Of a stretch of 64,000 bases of DNA, positions 47,923-59,289 are shown one piece after another. A program made the translations under genes and the position numbers. The DNA lies in NCBI GenBank assembly GCA_026874595.1, contig CM049308.1:12170001-12234000 (forward strand), in the 5' to 3' direction. Origin of the DNA: Sipunculus nudus. Its lineage: Eukaryota > Annelida > Sipuncula > Golfingiida > Sipunculidae. The notes under the pieces are model-generated. The model was not told the origin of the DNA, searched no databases, and saw only the letters and a program-made list of their open reading frames with translations. Numbering within the stretch: position 1 is the first letter of the stretch; every line of letters begins with the position of its first letter.

Positions 47923-48075
47923 ATAAATATTGTGTGCACAACTATATAAATAACAACTATAGGTGTTTTCTTTGGTTGACATTTCCCCGACAAATGGAGA
48001 ATTTGAAAGATTTAGTATTTAAGATATGGCCGACTCTCCGGTTTAGTTCCATAGAGCACCACTAGATGTCGGGAT

Positions 48076-51072
48076 TTACATGGCGGGTTTGTTGTAGCCG
48101 TGTCCTTTCTTTGCCACGGTTCCGAGTCTTTCTCCCTCCAGGAATGGGTTGCTGTGAGGTTGTTTTGGGATGGGAGCCGACTGGAACAACATAAAATAAG
48201 ATTTTAAATAAAGATTCCGTGATCGTATAATATCATGCATCGGCGATAATGAAGTGAGGTACAATATCTTAGAACTATCATATTTTTTTAAATATTGTAT
48301 CAAAGAAGAAATGATAAAATCCAGATTTTTTTGCAAGGGATAAACAGAGTGCCCATTTCGAGCTAGATTTAATAAATCAATATAAATTTGTTATCTTTTA
48401 AGTATTTCATAATTTAGAACTATGAGACAGTTATGCCGTTGTAAAGATGAGACCCCTTTGATCCCAGGTCTCCGGGAACATGGCGCCTATTTTTAAATCG
48501 GAACCAGTCTGATGACATTGATGTACCATATCTTGCTCTCATGTTTCTATTACATTGTTAAAATCTCTACCCCTATTACATAATCTATTTGGTAATTCAT
48601 ACTTACTCTTTTCTTCACAATAGGGGACTTTTTGGCCACGAGAGTCTCACGCTTGCTTCCCTTTGAATATGGATTATTACTCTAAAAAGAGAAGATCAGA
48701 TGTGTTATGAATATTGTAGATGCCCTCCCTACCTCGTTGTTTTACAGTTATATGTTAAAAATGCAAAATAATAAATTGAAATCAAAACTGTTTTCCCTTA
48801 CCGAATCATCTCCAAAAAGGCTGTCCAGTACGTCATCAATCTGGTCGCGATCCTGCTGGGCTTTGGCCGTGTTGATAGTGGCGGCACCTTGCGGGCAGTT
48901 AAACATATGTTCTTCATCGCATGCGCAGAGACCACGTGCTTCCATTCGTTTAATCCAGCGTCTCTGGAAATCGACCTGGTCAGGGATATCTGTCTGGCAG
49001 CCATCTTTTTCTAAATTGCAAAATATATTTTAAACACAAGAGCAACAAGTAAACATCCAATTCTGGTTAAAATCCTAACGAATGTTAATATGTAGAAAGA
49101 TGCATGATTGGGAGATTCAAGAAGTTAAATAAATCTTGTAATCCTCGCTATATATTTGGTATCATATTGGTCATACGGTTATGTTATGGGTAGTTTCGTT
49201 GAGACATTCCCTGAGAAAAAAACCTGGAATAAATGTACTATTTTTGTCCTGTACTACGTCATATGTTACAACCATATTTGACCCAGCTGTTAGAAGCCGC
49301 CACTAAAAAAGAAAATAACATAAAATATCTCATAAACACAAATCATTCAGTTTCATACAACTACTTTGCCATTCAAGATCAGATTTCAAAGAATATATTC
49401 TGTTTCTGTTATTTTAGAGTCAAAAAAGGTTAATTTCTCATGCACCGCGCACGAAAATTTTGAAGCTCGTACAGAGATCCAAAAAAAGGGGGATGAGACG
49501 CCAACTATTTTTGCCTAATACACATACCACTGTTTAAAGAAAATGGGCACAGTCCAAACAAGAATGTCATCTGACTATTTTCTTTCTATATTTGCTTCTA
49601 CTTTCCCATTACCTGGGCAACTTGCCCTAAATTAACAAAGGTTTACATTTTGTATTTGAATAAGAAGTAGAACTATAATATCATGATACAACTGCGTATA
49701 TGCTTATACCATTACATTTACCATCACTAAATACCACAAAATCAAAAATAAAATTAATACCAAACTTCGCACACTACTGCTATTTAATACGACTGGTGGT
49801 CTTTTTTATATAAAAATACAGAAGAAAGACACGGCTGGAACTGTGGCGTTTACCTGTTCGTCCTTTGGGACAGGGATTTGGTGGGTGACAGTAGAACGGA
49901 AGGCTCTCGTCAGATTTCACTTCCTGGGTGTTATTGATGGAACCCTCCGGGGTCAAATGCTGTTTACCTTCACCTGCGCCACCTAGAAGAAACATAAACA
50001 CTTGGATAAAATATTTAATCAGGAATATAATCATCCTGAAATTAAACTGGACGTGATATTGTTTCGAGATTACCAGAAAGTATGGATATATGCCTAATTA
50101 TGTTGACATGATAACAGTATTTTTTTACTTTTTCTTAAAATGATTCGGAGAACGCGATCAATATGAATGAAAACAATTACATTTGGAAATTATAAATATA
50201 CGTTATTTTATAAATATCATTTTTCTTGAGTGAATTTTAAACCAAGTTATTCTAAATCAGCTCTGCAATTTCGCACTGTTTTCCCAATATTTTTACAACT
50301 AACCCCTAGCGCTAATTGAGGACTATTTTAGGTTAAATTCTTTGAAGTGATTGGTACCCCTCTTTCCAAATTCAGATCTGCGCCCCTGGTTTGTTTCAGT
50401 AGAAAATCTTGAATGACACTGAATGCAATAAGACCCATTTAACTGGTAAAAGAGTAAAGTTTTGTAACATTTTTAAATAAACTACGTGTCAAGATCATAC
50501 CATACATTATACAAATCAACTAACTGCAAAGAACTAGTGTTCCCATTTGGGTCAGACTTTTGTTTCCGGTGAAAACATAAAATAATTGACACCTTCACTA
50601 TAAGCTATATTATGAGGTTCCCGCCAGGTAAAGAATATATTGTTGTGGTTTAAGTATTATATGATTATTACTTTAATATTGTTAAAATCTCAATATATTT
50701 TAATTCTACATTGCACATGATTACAAAGACGTCTAACGATTCCAAGATGCAAATAGTGCCATATACGAAACACTTACCAGAAACATGTATAAATCCGCCA
50801 TCAGGATTGGAACTATGTTCTGTGTATTCGTGGTCCCTGATCTGAGCCTCCTTGTCTTCCACTGGGTAGAAATCTGACCAATCGGAGCGCACATCCACTT
50901 CCGGGTCCTTGCTGAAGTCTTCGTTTATGTAGTTGGAGTCAAGGTCAGAGAGACGACCGTACAGATTTCCTAGAAGGTCATCGTAGAGGTCATCACCGGC
51001 CAGTGCCTGAGCAGTCAGACTTGCCAGGCACAGGGTCGCCAAGGCGACGGCGGTCACGTGACGGTAATACAT
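48076..51072 (-). CDS. SCG5: Neuroendocrine protein 7B2 (secretogranin V type), 5 coding exons
   Basis: Exons 50778-51072, 49854-49982, 48802-49010, 48607-48681 and 48076-48180 (minus strand) join with phases 1, 1, 0, 0 to 270 residues. 7B2 is a secretory-pathway chaperone for proprotein convertase 2; its C-terminal peptide inhibits the enzyme. A signal peptide (VTAVALATLCLASLTAQALA) ends near residue 25. The hallmark PPNPCP is at 132-137 in YCHPPNPCPKGRT, followed by DGC (144-146) and an invertebrate-type CACDEEHMFNCP block on exon 3. Exon 4 (212-236) carries NPYSKG...LVAKKS and ends in KKR. Exon 5 (237-270) carries NPFLEGERLGTVAKKG. Both resemble the inhibitory peptide (NPY-x2-G ... VAKKS), so the motif appears duplicated. 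KKR at 234-236 could be a convertase cleavage site. A 5' untranslated exon precedes the ATG exon (acceptor ATTCGTAG); candidate donors are at 51496 and 57127. Symbol by orthology with vertebrate SCG5. Confidence 0.9.
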
Positions 51073-52360
51073 CTATCAGTCTACGAATTAAAAAAAGTGA
51101 CAATGGTAAGAGACAGCATATTTATGGAAAGGAGGGAATAGTACTTAAATTATAGTGGTTTTTTTGTGAAATATAAGCTATACTTTTTAACGTCACTCAA
51201 TATGGTGTACATAATTCTACGTCTAAATGTTTTGATAAATATGCCAGGAAGCACATATAAACTTGCATATAAACCTCCAACCTTGCATTTATGAATTTAC
51301 ATGTGACGGAACAATGCATAAATGCCAAGGGTGAATGGATAACAGAGTCACTCTTGTGTACAGTCAAGAATGTGATTAAGATAAATTCATCAAATTATAA
51401 CATCAAGATGACTTTCATTTATGTCATGACAAGTGAACTAAATCATGTTCGTTCTCGTTATCAGTACCGGATTTACATTTAGGCTGAACGTCTTACCTGA
51501 TCTAGAGGCATCTGCCTACTAAAAATAATTAATATTTACTGCTAATTTTACAGCAATAAGATCAAAAGAAGGTGTCCACATTTCCCAGACCGATATCCTT
51601 AGTATGAACAAAAGCTCTGCAAAAATGTATCATATTTAACATAACACATATGCAAACATTTACAGCACATTATCACAATTCGTATCAAACACAATAGATA
51701 ATTTCGAAAAAAAAAACGTTGAACTGATTCAAATCGATGAATTATCGCTCTTCCATCTGTGCGTAAAACAAGATTACCCTTGACAAGAACATTTCAGCCT
51801 AGCTCTCCAAATTTGAAGACATCGAATATTACGGTTATTTCTTTGCTCAAATGCCACTAACTGTACCAGATAAAACTCATTTTCGAGTGACAAAGAAAAA
51901 AACTCTGGCTAAGAATGTCTCAATATCAGCCATACGACCTTCGCTTTCTGAACGTTGAACAAAACACGCTTTAAAGGTAATCAATAATGAATTTACATAG
52001 AAAAAAAATTAAAGAAAGAAGCAGTCACTGCTTGTAAGGACTTGAAATACTGGAGCATATAGCAATGTATTTTCAATGACAAGAACATATTTTTGTCAAA
52101 CTCTTAAAGGTTATAAATGTAGAAACAGTTTTCTTCATTGCTCTAATTTTATAAATGTTCTACTGCTATCGCTCCTAAAGATCAGAGTGGGGTTTTCTCA
52201 TGGACAGAGAGGGCCTCACTGGATCTATAGTAGCTTACTTCTTCCAATGGCCTAAATCCGGCACTGCTCATCATAATCCTCTTTTTCTCCCTTTGTCAGC
52301 TGAATCAGGGGCTCTCTAATTGGTCAATAAAGTATTATTTGAACATAGAATCGATTCGTC
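51073..52360. other. Upstream region of 7B2, untranslated-exon candidate
   Basis: The 7B2 ATG exon begins 8 bases before the ATG, after a minus-strand acceptor. A minus-strand donor CAG|GTAAGA at 51497/51496 may end an untranslated exon. The remainder is AT-rich with no coding support. Confidence 0.3.
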
Positions 52361-52370
52361 AGCGTGACAG

Positions 52371-52455
52371 CTGTTTAATTGTTGATCATGAGCCGACGAT
52401 AATGTCGACGACATTGTAAGCGAGAGGTGCCGAAGATAACGATCAATTAAACAGT
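52371..52455. repeat. Palindromic segment upstream of 7B2
   Basis: CTGTTTAATTG...GATC (52371-52387) is mirrored by GATCAATTAAACAG (52441-52454). At the centre lies AATGTCGACGACATT (52401-52415), itself nearly self-complementary. It could form a cruciform of ~85 bases, or be the two ends of a small MITE. Confidence 0.6.
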
Positions 52456-52619
52456 AATACCAGGTAAATCTGGGGATTCACATCTAGACCATGAGGGTGT
52501 CTGATGCAGTGTGATTTCATCTTTACAGACTAATGTATATTATAATGGTTGTACCCCCATCCTGTACCAAGTATATATAATAGCTATTAGAACAAAATCG
52601 GCGCTTGCCAGAGTGCATG

Positions 52620-52960
52620 ATACATGAAACGCCCGTCACAATTCTTGTGACTTCTGGCCTAATAAAATATGCGGAGAATTAGCCAAGACTCAAACACGGG
52701 CGAAAAACATACTGGTACACCTTAACAACTACATCCATAAAAATACACTGGATTCCTGGAAAGTTATCGCGGCGGTCCCACAAAGAAATCTGTTGACCTC
52801 TAACCTAATTAAATATGCGTTGAGTTTGCCAAGAATCGAACTCAGGTGAGATACTTTATTATTTATTGTTTTTGTGAGTTTCATGATAATCCATCAAAGT
52901 TTTTGCGGCAACGCCAATGGTTAGAGCACGGGTGAACATATACGAACGAACGACCCGGCT
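52620..52960. repeat. Imperfect direct repeat with tRNA-like words
   Basis: GACTTCTGGCCTAATAAAAT ATGCGGAGAATTAGCCAAG (~52649-52687) recurs as GACCTCTAACCTAATTAAAT ATGCGTTGAGTTTGCCAAG (~52796-52834). Minus-strand GAGTTCGATTC (52835-52846) resembles a Pol III B box, and plus-strand AATGGTTAGAGCACGGG (52916-52932) an A box. It is probably decayed SINE material. Confidence 0.4.
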
Positions 52961-54815
52961 AACGCTGTTCCTTTTGTAATCCACCCCGCTTGGAAGGAAC
53001 GGGTATAAATGCGTAGACGGGTATGTCCCTCTTGTATTGTATATTAAACAATATATTAGCAATTTTGTCTGTGGTTTGAGTCCAGAGACGGTGATGTGGT
53101 TGGCTGCTGGCTGCTATACATATATTTAAAGGGAGTAGGGTATAGGGTGCGGGGGGTGCGGGGGTTGATTCGCACAAAAATCATATTATTATATAGAGTT
53201 TTTTTTGACAAGTCACATTGTATTGGATAAGGGCATGTCATATTACATACGTATGTACAGACGCAATTTTAGGGGAGCATAGTTTTATTAGCTTCGGGAT
53301 ATTGGCCGATCGATAATTAATAAATAATAAAATATTCTCTTGTATTTGCAATATGTTTAAAGATTCACAGCAACGTGTTATATCATGTTTATAAAATGTT
53401 CTAAAAAAATCTGGGAATGATGTCGACAGCATAAACCACAGACCGGGGTTTCTGAAATACTAGTATGTTGAGTTCCTTAAAGCACATCCTCTAATGGTAC
53501 ACTAAAGCTTGATTGACAGACGGATGGAGATTACAAAAGGCGAGAGCCCCAATAAATTGTTTATGTTACCTGGATGAACATTTTCACGTGCAATATATGC
53601 AGTTACAGACTCAGCTTGTCATTAAATGTCATGCGTTTTGCGCCCTGTTTTACCGATAATATTAAACTCGCGAGGCAGCATTTGTTCATTCTGTTCTGAT
53701 TATATTGTAGTCTCACATGCAGCCTTACTCGATCATTTCTTTTAGAGACTTAGTTAAACGTACATTGACTGACTCTAAAAGACCTTTATTCAAAGACCTA
53801 TATATATTCCGTTTGCCAGATTAAATCCTTATTTGACAAGTGACAGCTCAATGGAATAATGTATGCCAACGGAAAGATAATTTAATCCTGCTGACAGAAC
53901 TGTCAGGCTGTCGACATTATGGTGAATATCGACGCACCCTGTGTATTAGCCACTCAGAAGTGAAAATCTATAAGGCTTACTGGGCTTCCGTTCTCCCTCC
54001 CATGCATGTACGTCCACATAGCACTTAGGGGAGAGCTATTGTCAACTGTGTTGAGGGTCTGGGAGAACTGGCAGGCTTGCTGCATGCACAAAAGGGCGTG
54101 AACCCGTGAAGAATGCGTGCATGAGAAATAAGAATATAGGCCGTTTTTATCATAGGCACAATGTTTTCATGATGGTTTCAGCGATTTCAGAACTTGCTTA
54201 ATTTTGTCAGAGTTGCTTCACTGTCCATGAGGTGCTCCAGTTGTTTGTGATAATTGTAAAAAGATAAAGTGAAGGATATTTGAAAGGAGAACATAAATCA
54301 ATGATTTACAAATGAATTACTTGTATATATAAGTATACTGAGTAGTATACTAAAAAATATATTTATGTATGAACAGGTGTTCTTTTCCTGTTTTCTATAC
54401 CCAGAGCACACAGAGTTGTAAGGAATCTGCATAACAGGAGGAAAGATCACAGATTTCCAAGATCCGCACCTCTTCAATCCACATAATGATCCACACCCTA
54501 GGGATCCCTCGGATGTGACGTCACTTTTCACTTGAGCTCACGTGACCGTATTCATATTTCTGTTCTTGTCACTTATCATAAAACTACAACTATCCTGTTG
54601 GAAATAGGCTTTAAAGAGCATTTGCTAGAACAAAGTCGGATTTCTGTAATATTGCATGGATGTTATGGTCTGTAATCAAATTTATATTTTTTTTCTCTGC
54701 ATGGGACGGACTTTAAGTAAATAATTTACATCTGAGGAACCTTAATTCCATATCACCATATATATAACCAATTATTTGTACAACAAAGCTTGGTAAAAAC
54801 ATTTGAACAAATTAG

Positions 54816-54877
<62 letters not shown>

Positions 54878-55454
54878 CTCCATACATGTTAAAGGGTAAC
54901 TTAATATCTTCCAGTATTGGCACGTGTAGTTATAATCAGTTTGTACTACCTGCTGTGTGGTTCAACTTTTATCATAAGGCTTTAATCCGTATGCTGAGTG
55001 ATGTCTTTTGATGACATATAACAAGAGGACTTGATTGATGCTGCAATGAATCTATTGCGTCACACACCTGTCAACTCACGACCTGGTCCCCGCGGGAGAA
55101 GTGTCCTATATATACTTGAGATTCCAGGCCGCCCACGTGATAATCCCGCTACAAATCGATTTTCTGACTATTGGACATTTAGATTTCCTGAATTTCCCCG
55201 CTGCGGATACAAACGTGTCTCTATACATGTAACTTTTAGGTAGTTCTGCCAATAATGCCTGTGTGCACGGCCTTTATATGCATTTCGTAATTTATGCATC
55301 TGTATATATACCATGTATGCAAAGAGTATATTTTACAAAATGGTTTTCCTTTTAAAATAGCCCTTGGGTGTATTGAGGTTAATATTATACAGTCTCTATC
55401 AAAGGTTTCAAGTGATTTTTATCTGTTTTAGTACTCTTTGTCTGCTCTAATATA
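52961..55454. other. Intergenic region, probably a 5' intron of 7B2 if the distal first exon is real
   Basis: A full CRE palindrome TGACGTCA is at 54516-54523, followed by CACGTGA at 54540. An (AT)n run is at 54821-54872. No coding exon was recognised. Confidence 0.35.
54821..54872. repeat. (AT)n microsatellite
   Basis: Pure AT dinucleotide run of about 52 bases. Confidence 0.95.
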
Positions 55455-55612
55455 TAGTGAAACCAAAGTTATATGTAAAAAGACCACCCTTAATGGGACT
55501 GGCCAAAAGTGGTCCTAATTCACAGGTGGATATATCCAACGTGTATGCTTTAAATTCGGTTCACTCAAGGGTGGTCTTAATAGACAGGTGGTCTTTCAGA
55601 CAGGTTCCACTG
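55455..55612. mobile_element. 158-bp MITE with pogo/Tc1-type termini and TA target duplication
   Basis: The left end TAGTGAAACC is preceded by TA. The right end GGTTCCACTG is followed by TA and reads CAGTGGAACC in reverse complement. Internal GTGGTCTTAATAGACAGGTG blocks are typical of these short elements. TA duplication and CAGTGGAACC termini point to the Tc1/mariner superfamily, pogo-like. A diverged fragment with similar GTGGTC words is at 58875-58922. Confidence 0.78.
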
Positions 55613-57120
55613 TACTGTGTATTTGATTTAATGCAAGTGCATTCATTTTGTGTAAGTTTCAAAATATGGACTCATTTTATCTTTATTCAGTGGCATATAT
55701 TATAGTAATAAATTGTAACATATATGTTTATTTTCAAAACTGACTCATCTTTTGTTTTTGTTAGATATAGGGAAACTTGCATGTATACAGCAGATCGAGA
55801 TGTATAAATAGATATATCATAAGCAGCAGTTATTACAAAATCTGCTACTCGTGTATATGCTTACATCATGTTTATATACTGTGGTTGCCTATTTGTTCGC
55901 GAGGGTTTCAAATTCGCCATGTCCGCTAACGAAAAAGAGGCCCCATTATCGAATGCAAGTCAAGATTGATATTATAAATTATAATTGATCTTGTATGTTA
56001 CCCTAATCTAAGACAGTAAGATAGCTATTATAAGTTATCAAATCTTTCATATTATCTGCCTTCAATGAACAATGGTTTTTACCCATTCGATATTCACTTG
56101 GGTCCCCGTTAAAATTTTACGATTTTGTGAACATAGTACTTTGTATATTTAATTCATTAAATGGTGGATATACTGTGTGTAGGCTATTGTATGATGAGAT
56201 CGCAAAAATTGAACCCTCACAAAAGAATAAAAATGTGAAAATCACAAAATGTTAACTTCACATATATGACGCCAACCACAGTAATTCTATAGAAATACTT
56301 GACACAGAGGGTCCTATGAAATACCAAGTCATAACTTTTCTGTGGTGATTATTTTATAATAATCCTTTAACCATTCTTTATCATGAAATAATAACAATAA
56401 CCATGCAGCGCTCTTCATTTTCCCAGAATATCTACAATCAAAGACTGTATCAATTCATTTATATTTTCATATTAACCTTAAGCTATCAAGCTGGGTCTTA
56501 GATCGAGGCTTTAAACAAGATGTTTAAGTCATGTGCTTTCTTTATAATAAAAGATACCTGTTTTTTTTTAATGCTCATAACAATTTATCAGACGGATTTT
56601 CCAGAATTATTTCCCATCTGGAGCATATTGCAGTGCTAAAGGCGATTACAAAACAAATATGTTGATATTAAAACTAGCAATATTTTAAATAAGATCTAAT
56701 GATATAACACATAACACATTATAAAAAACTACACAAGAGTCCCCGTTTACATATAAATGAGATTTTTTATGGGAAACAAAACAGTTAATTGTATCTCTTA
56801 TGGTCACCATATGTTCACTTATGACGCAGTCTCATTTATTTGTTAGATTCAGTAACCGGAATAATTATGTAGTGTTTTTCATACCACACACATTCAACTT
56901 ATATATTATGGTATGACGACCTCTGTGTTCATCAAACCTTAAACGTCAAGATGACAGGTCATACACAGAGGTTAATATGTGCATGAAAAAAATAAAAATA
57001 TGGTTTACCCGAGACATGACGTCAGAGGGATTGCTTAGCTGAGAATCTACAGTGGACACGGACAAACAACAATCCTTAAAATCCACAGACACATATTATT
57101 GTCATTAAACCCATGTAATG
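55613..57120. other. AT-rich intergenic or intronic region
   Basis: No coding exon was seen. A full CRE palindrome TGACGTCA is at 57017-57024 within a less AT-rich stretch. Confidence 0.35.
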
Positions 57121-57445
57121 TACTCACCCGATTGGCTGTGGCGATTTTCTGACCGTTCCTGTTCACAAGTCTTCGTTGAAACCACAATGAGCAAATTCCT
57201 GCTTCTTTCCAAGATGGCACCAAGCTCGACTCTGGTTGACGTCAAAGGCGAAAATTTGTATTAGCATGAATTATGAAAGAGGCAGTCGCCCCCTTCTCAT
57301 TTGCGGGCTGCCATCGTCTTGGCAACGGCGATACCCTTGACAATATTCATGACTGCTCGCCGACAAATAATCGATATCTGTTAGCGACCACGCACGCGAT
57401 ACGCAGATCAGATACACGGATCCCGCTGCGAGTTGTCTCTCCTTT
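57121..57445 (-). promoter_or_regulatory. Candidate distal promoter and first exon (minus strand, upstream of 7B2)
   Basis: A minus-strand donor CGG|GTGAGTA is at 57128/57127. About 110 bases upstream of it (in minus orientation) is a full CRE, TGACGTCA at 57237-57244, and a YY1-like GCCATCTTGG at about 57210. The stretch to 57440 is the most GC- and CpG-rich part of the last 10 kb and includes a GGCAACGGCGAT word. If this is the 7B2 start, the first intron would be about 6 kb. No transcript evidence is available. Confidence 0.35.
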
Positions 57446-57773
57446 TTTCTATTGGGCTGCGGAGACAGAAATGTCTGGTCATTGTTATATTCCATTTTTT
57501 TCGTCTTTCCTTTTTATTTTATCAGGTCTTTGTTATTCATTAGCAGGCGGTGTGAATTTATTTTCGCTTAGTTCTGCATGGTATACATAGCGGGCTGGCA
57601 TGGCTTGTGTCAACGACAGTTGATGAGGAACTAATTAAACAAGAGCTGATGCCACTACGACAAAGGACGGACTGAGTCAATGGTAATCATATTAAATGTC
57701 CCCAGACTAATAACTGACTCTCTGTCACCCACACCCATCTGCGTGGCACGTGTCTGTGTATGGAGCCGCACAC

Positions 57774-57780
57774 GTATATA

Positions 57781-57821
<41 letters not shown>

Positions 57822-57822
57822 C
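57774..57822. repeat. (AT)n microsatellite
   Basis: AT dinucleotide run of about 45 bases, interrupted once. Confidence 0.95.
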
Positions 57823-59280
57823 TACGCGGTATCTTCATCTGCATTATAAAGACCGTTATGGATATCGCGAAATATGTTAAATATTTAGGAAAATACATAA
57901 ATACATACGATTTAAAACAGTCTTAATGCAGATCAAAATATTTACGTTTCTTATATATTTGTAAGTGACTATAATCCATAATGAAACAGAATTCCTTTCC
58001 CAATTAATCGACGACACCTTTTATATATGATTGATTGTTGTTTTATTATTATTATTGTAATTTATTAAGGTTTAACCATTATTCTATGCTTTAATTATTC
58101 TCTGCAGTATTTTGTTGTTAATTTTTATTTTATTATTTGCAGCTTTATTAAATTCGTAGATGTTAATTTTAATTATTAGATCACTTTTTTCTCTCGACAA
58201 AATAATTTCTGCATAAAACCTCTCCCCCCCCCCCCCCCCCTTTCCAATGAAATACATATTCTGCAGGTACAAATTGGGTATCAATGCATTGCATAAAGGA
58301 CATGGCATTCACTCAGTTGAAAATACACAGACACAATGAATGGCGTTATTTCTCTTTTATATCTCTTTGTCTGAAATAATTTGTATGGAGTGAGCTTTAA
58401 CAAATACATTTTATATGTCTATATAACTATACGTTTCGTATCCGTTCTATTGAAACCAGAAACTTCTCTTGAAATCCGTCGTATTTTAGGCTTCATTTAG
58501 ACGTGTGGGTGGGTAACTCTATGATAACCAATATGATGTCGTAAATTTAAGGACGACATTTAGTTCTGATTCAATGACAATTTTGCAAGCCTACAGTAAT
58601 TTTACTTTATAATGTTATTGTTATTTATGAATGCTTCTATGTCCACATAGAGTAATTTTACCTGAAATGTGATTATTACTGGTTAATGTTACAAGTATGA
58701 TTTCCAGATGTGAATTCATTGTTTATACATATTTTCTATAATTGTAATGCTTTCTCACGGGCTGGAAGGACGGGGGTTGTGGTAGCATCTGTATTTCCAG
58801 GATTCGGGCAAAACAGATGGAGTAATTTTGGCAGAGCAAGAAGAAAAGCAATTGGGGCAATGAAAAAGGGGTCGTAATTTCGAAGTGGTCGTTATATTGA
58901 GGTGGTCTTTATTCGAGGTATTAATATATGCAGCAATTCCTCACTGCTAAAATTTTATCTATATATGTATCACAAATTAAAATCTACATAAGTATCAATA
59001 TACGGCCCTTTAATTTCAAAATTCCACTGTCAAGTAATGTGTGTGTGTGTGTGTGTGTGTGTGAGGCGTCGTCTCCGTTGATTAATAAAATTGTTTGTTA
59101 GAGATCGTTACTTGTGTAATGGGATATACATCAAGTAAAATGCTTCCATGTTAACATACTTGACCATTATTTAAAAAGTATTTGATTATTTTTTAAGGAC
59201 ATGTGTGACATGCACATGTACAATGCAATTACTAAACATTTTGAACTGAAGAACAAGAACCAATTACACAAACATCACTC
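57823..59280. other. Intergenic region without recognised genes
   Basis: A C-run is at 58222-58240, a (GT)n run at 59037-59062 and a fragment of the pogo-type MITE family near 58875-58922. No coding support was seen. Confidence 0.4.
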
Positions 59281-59289
59281 CTGAAATAC

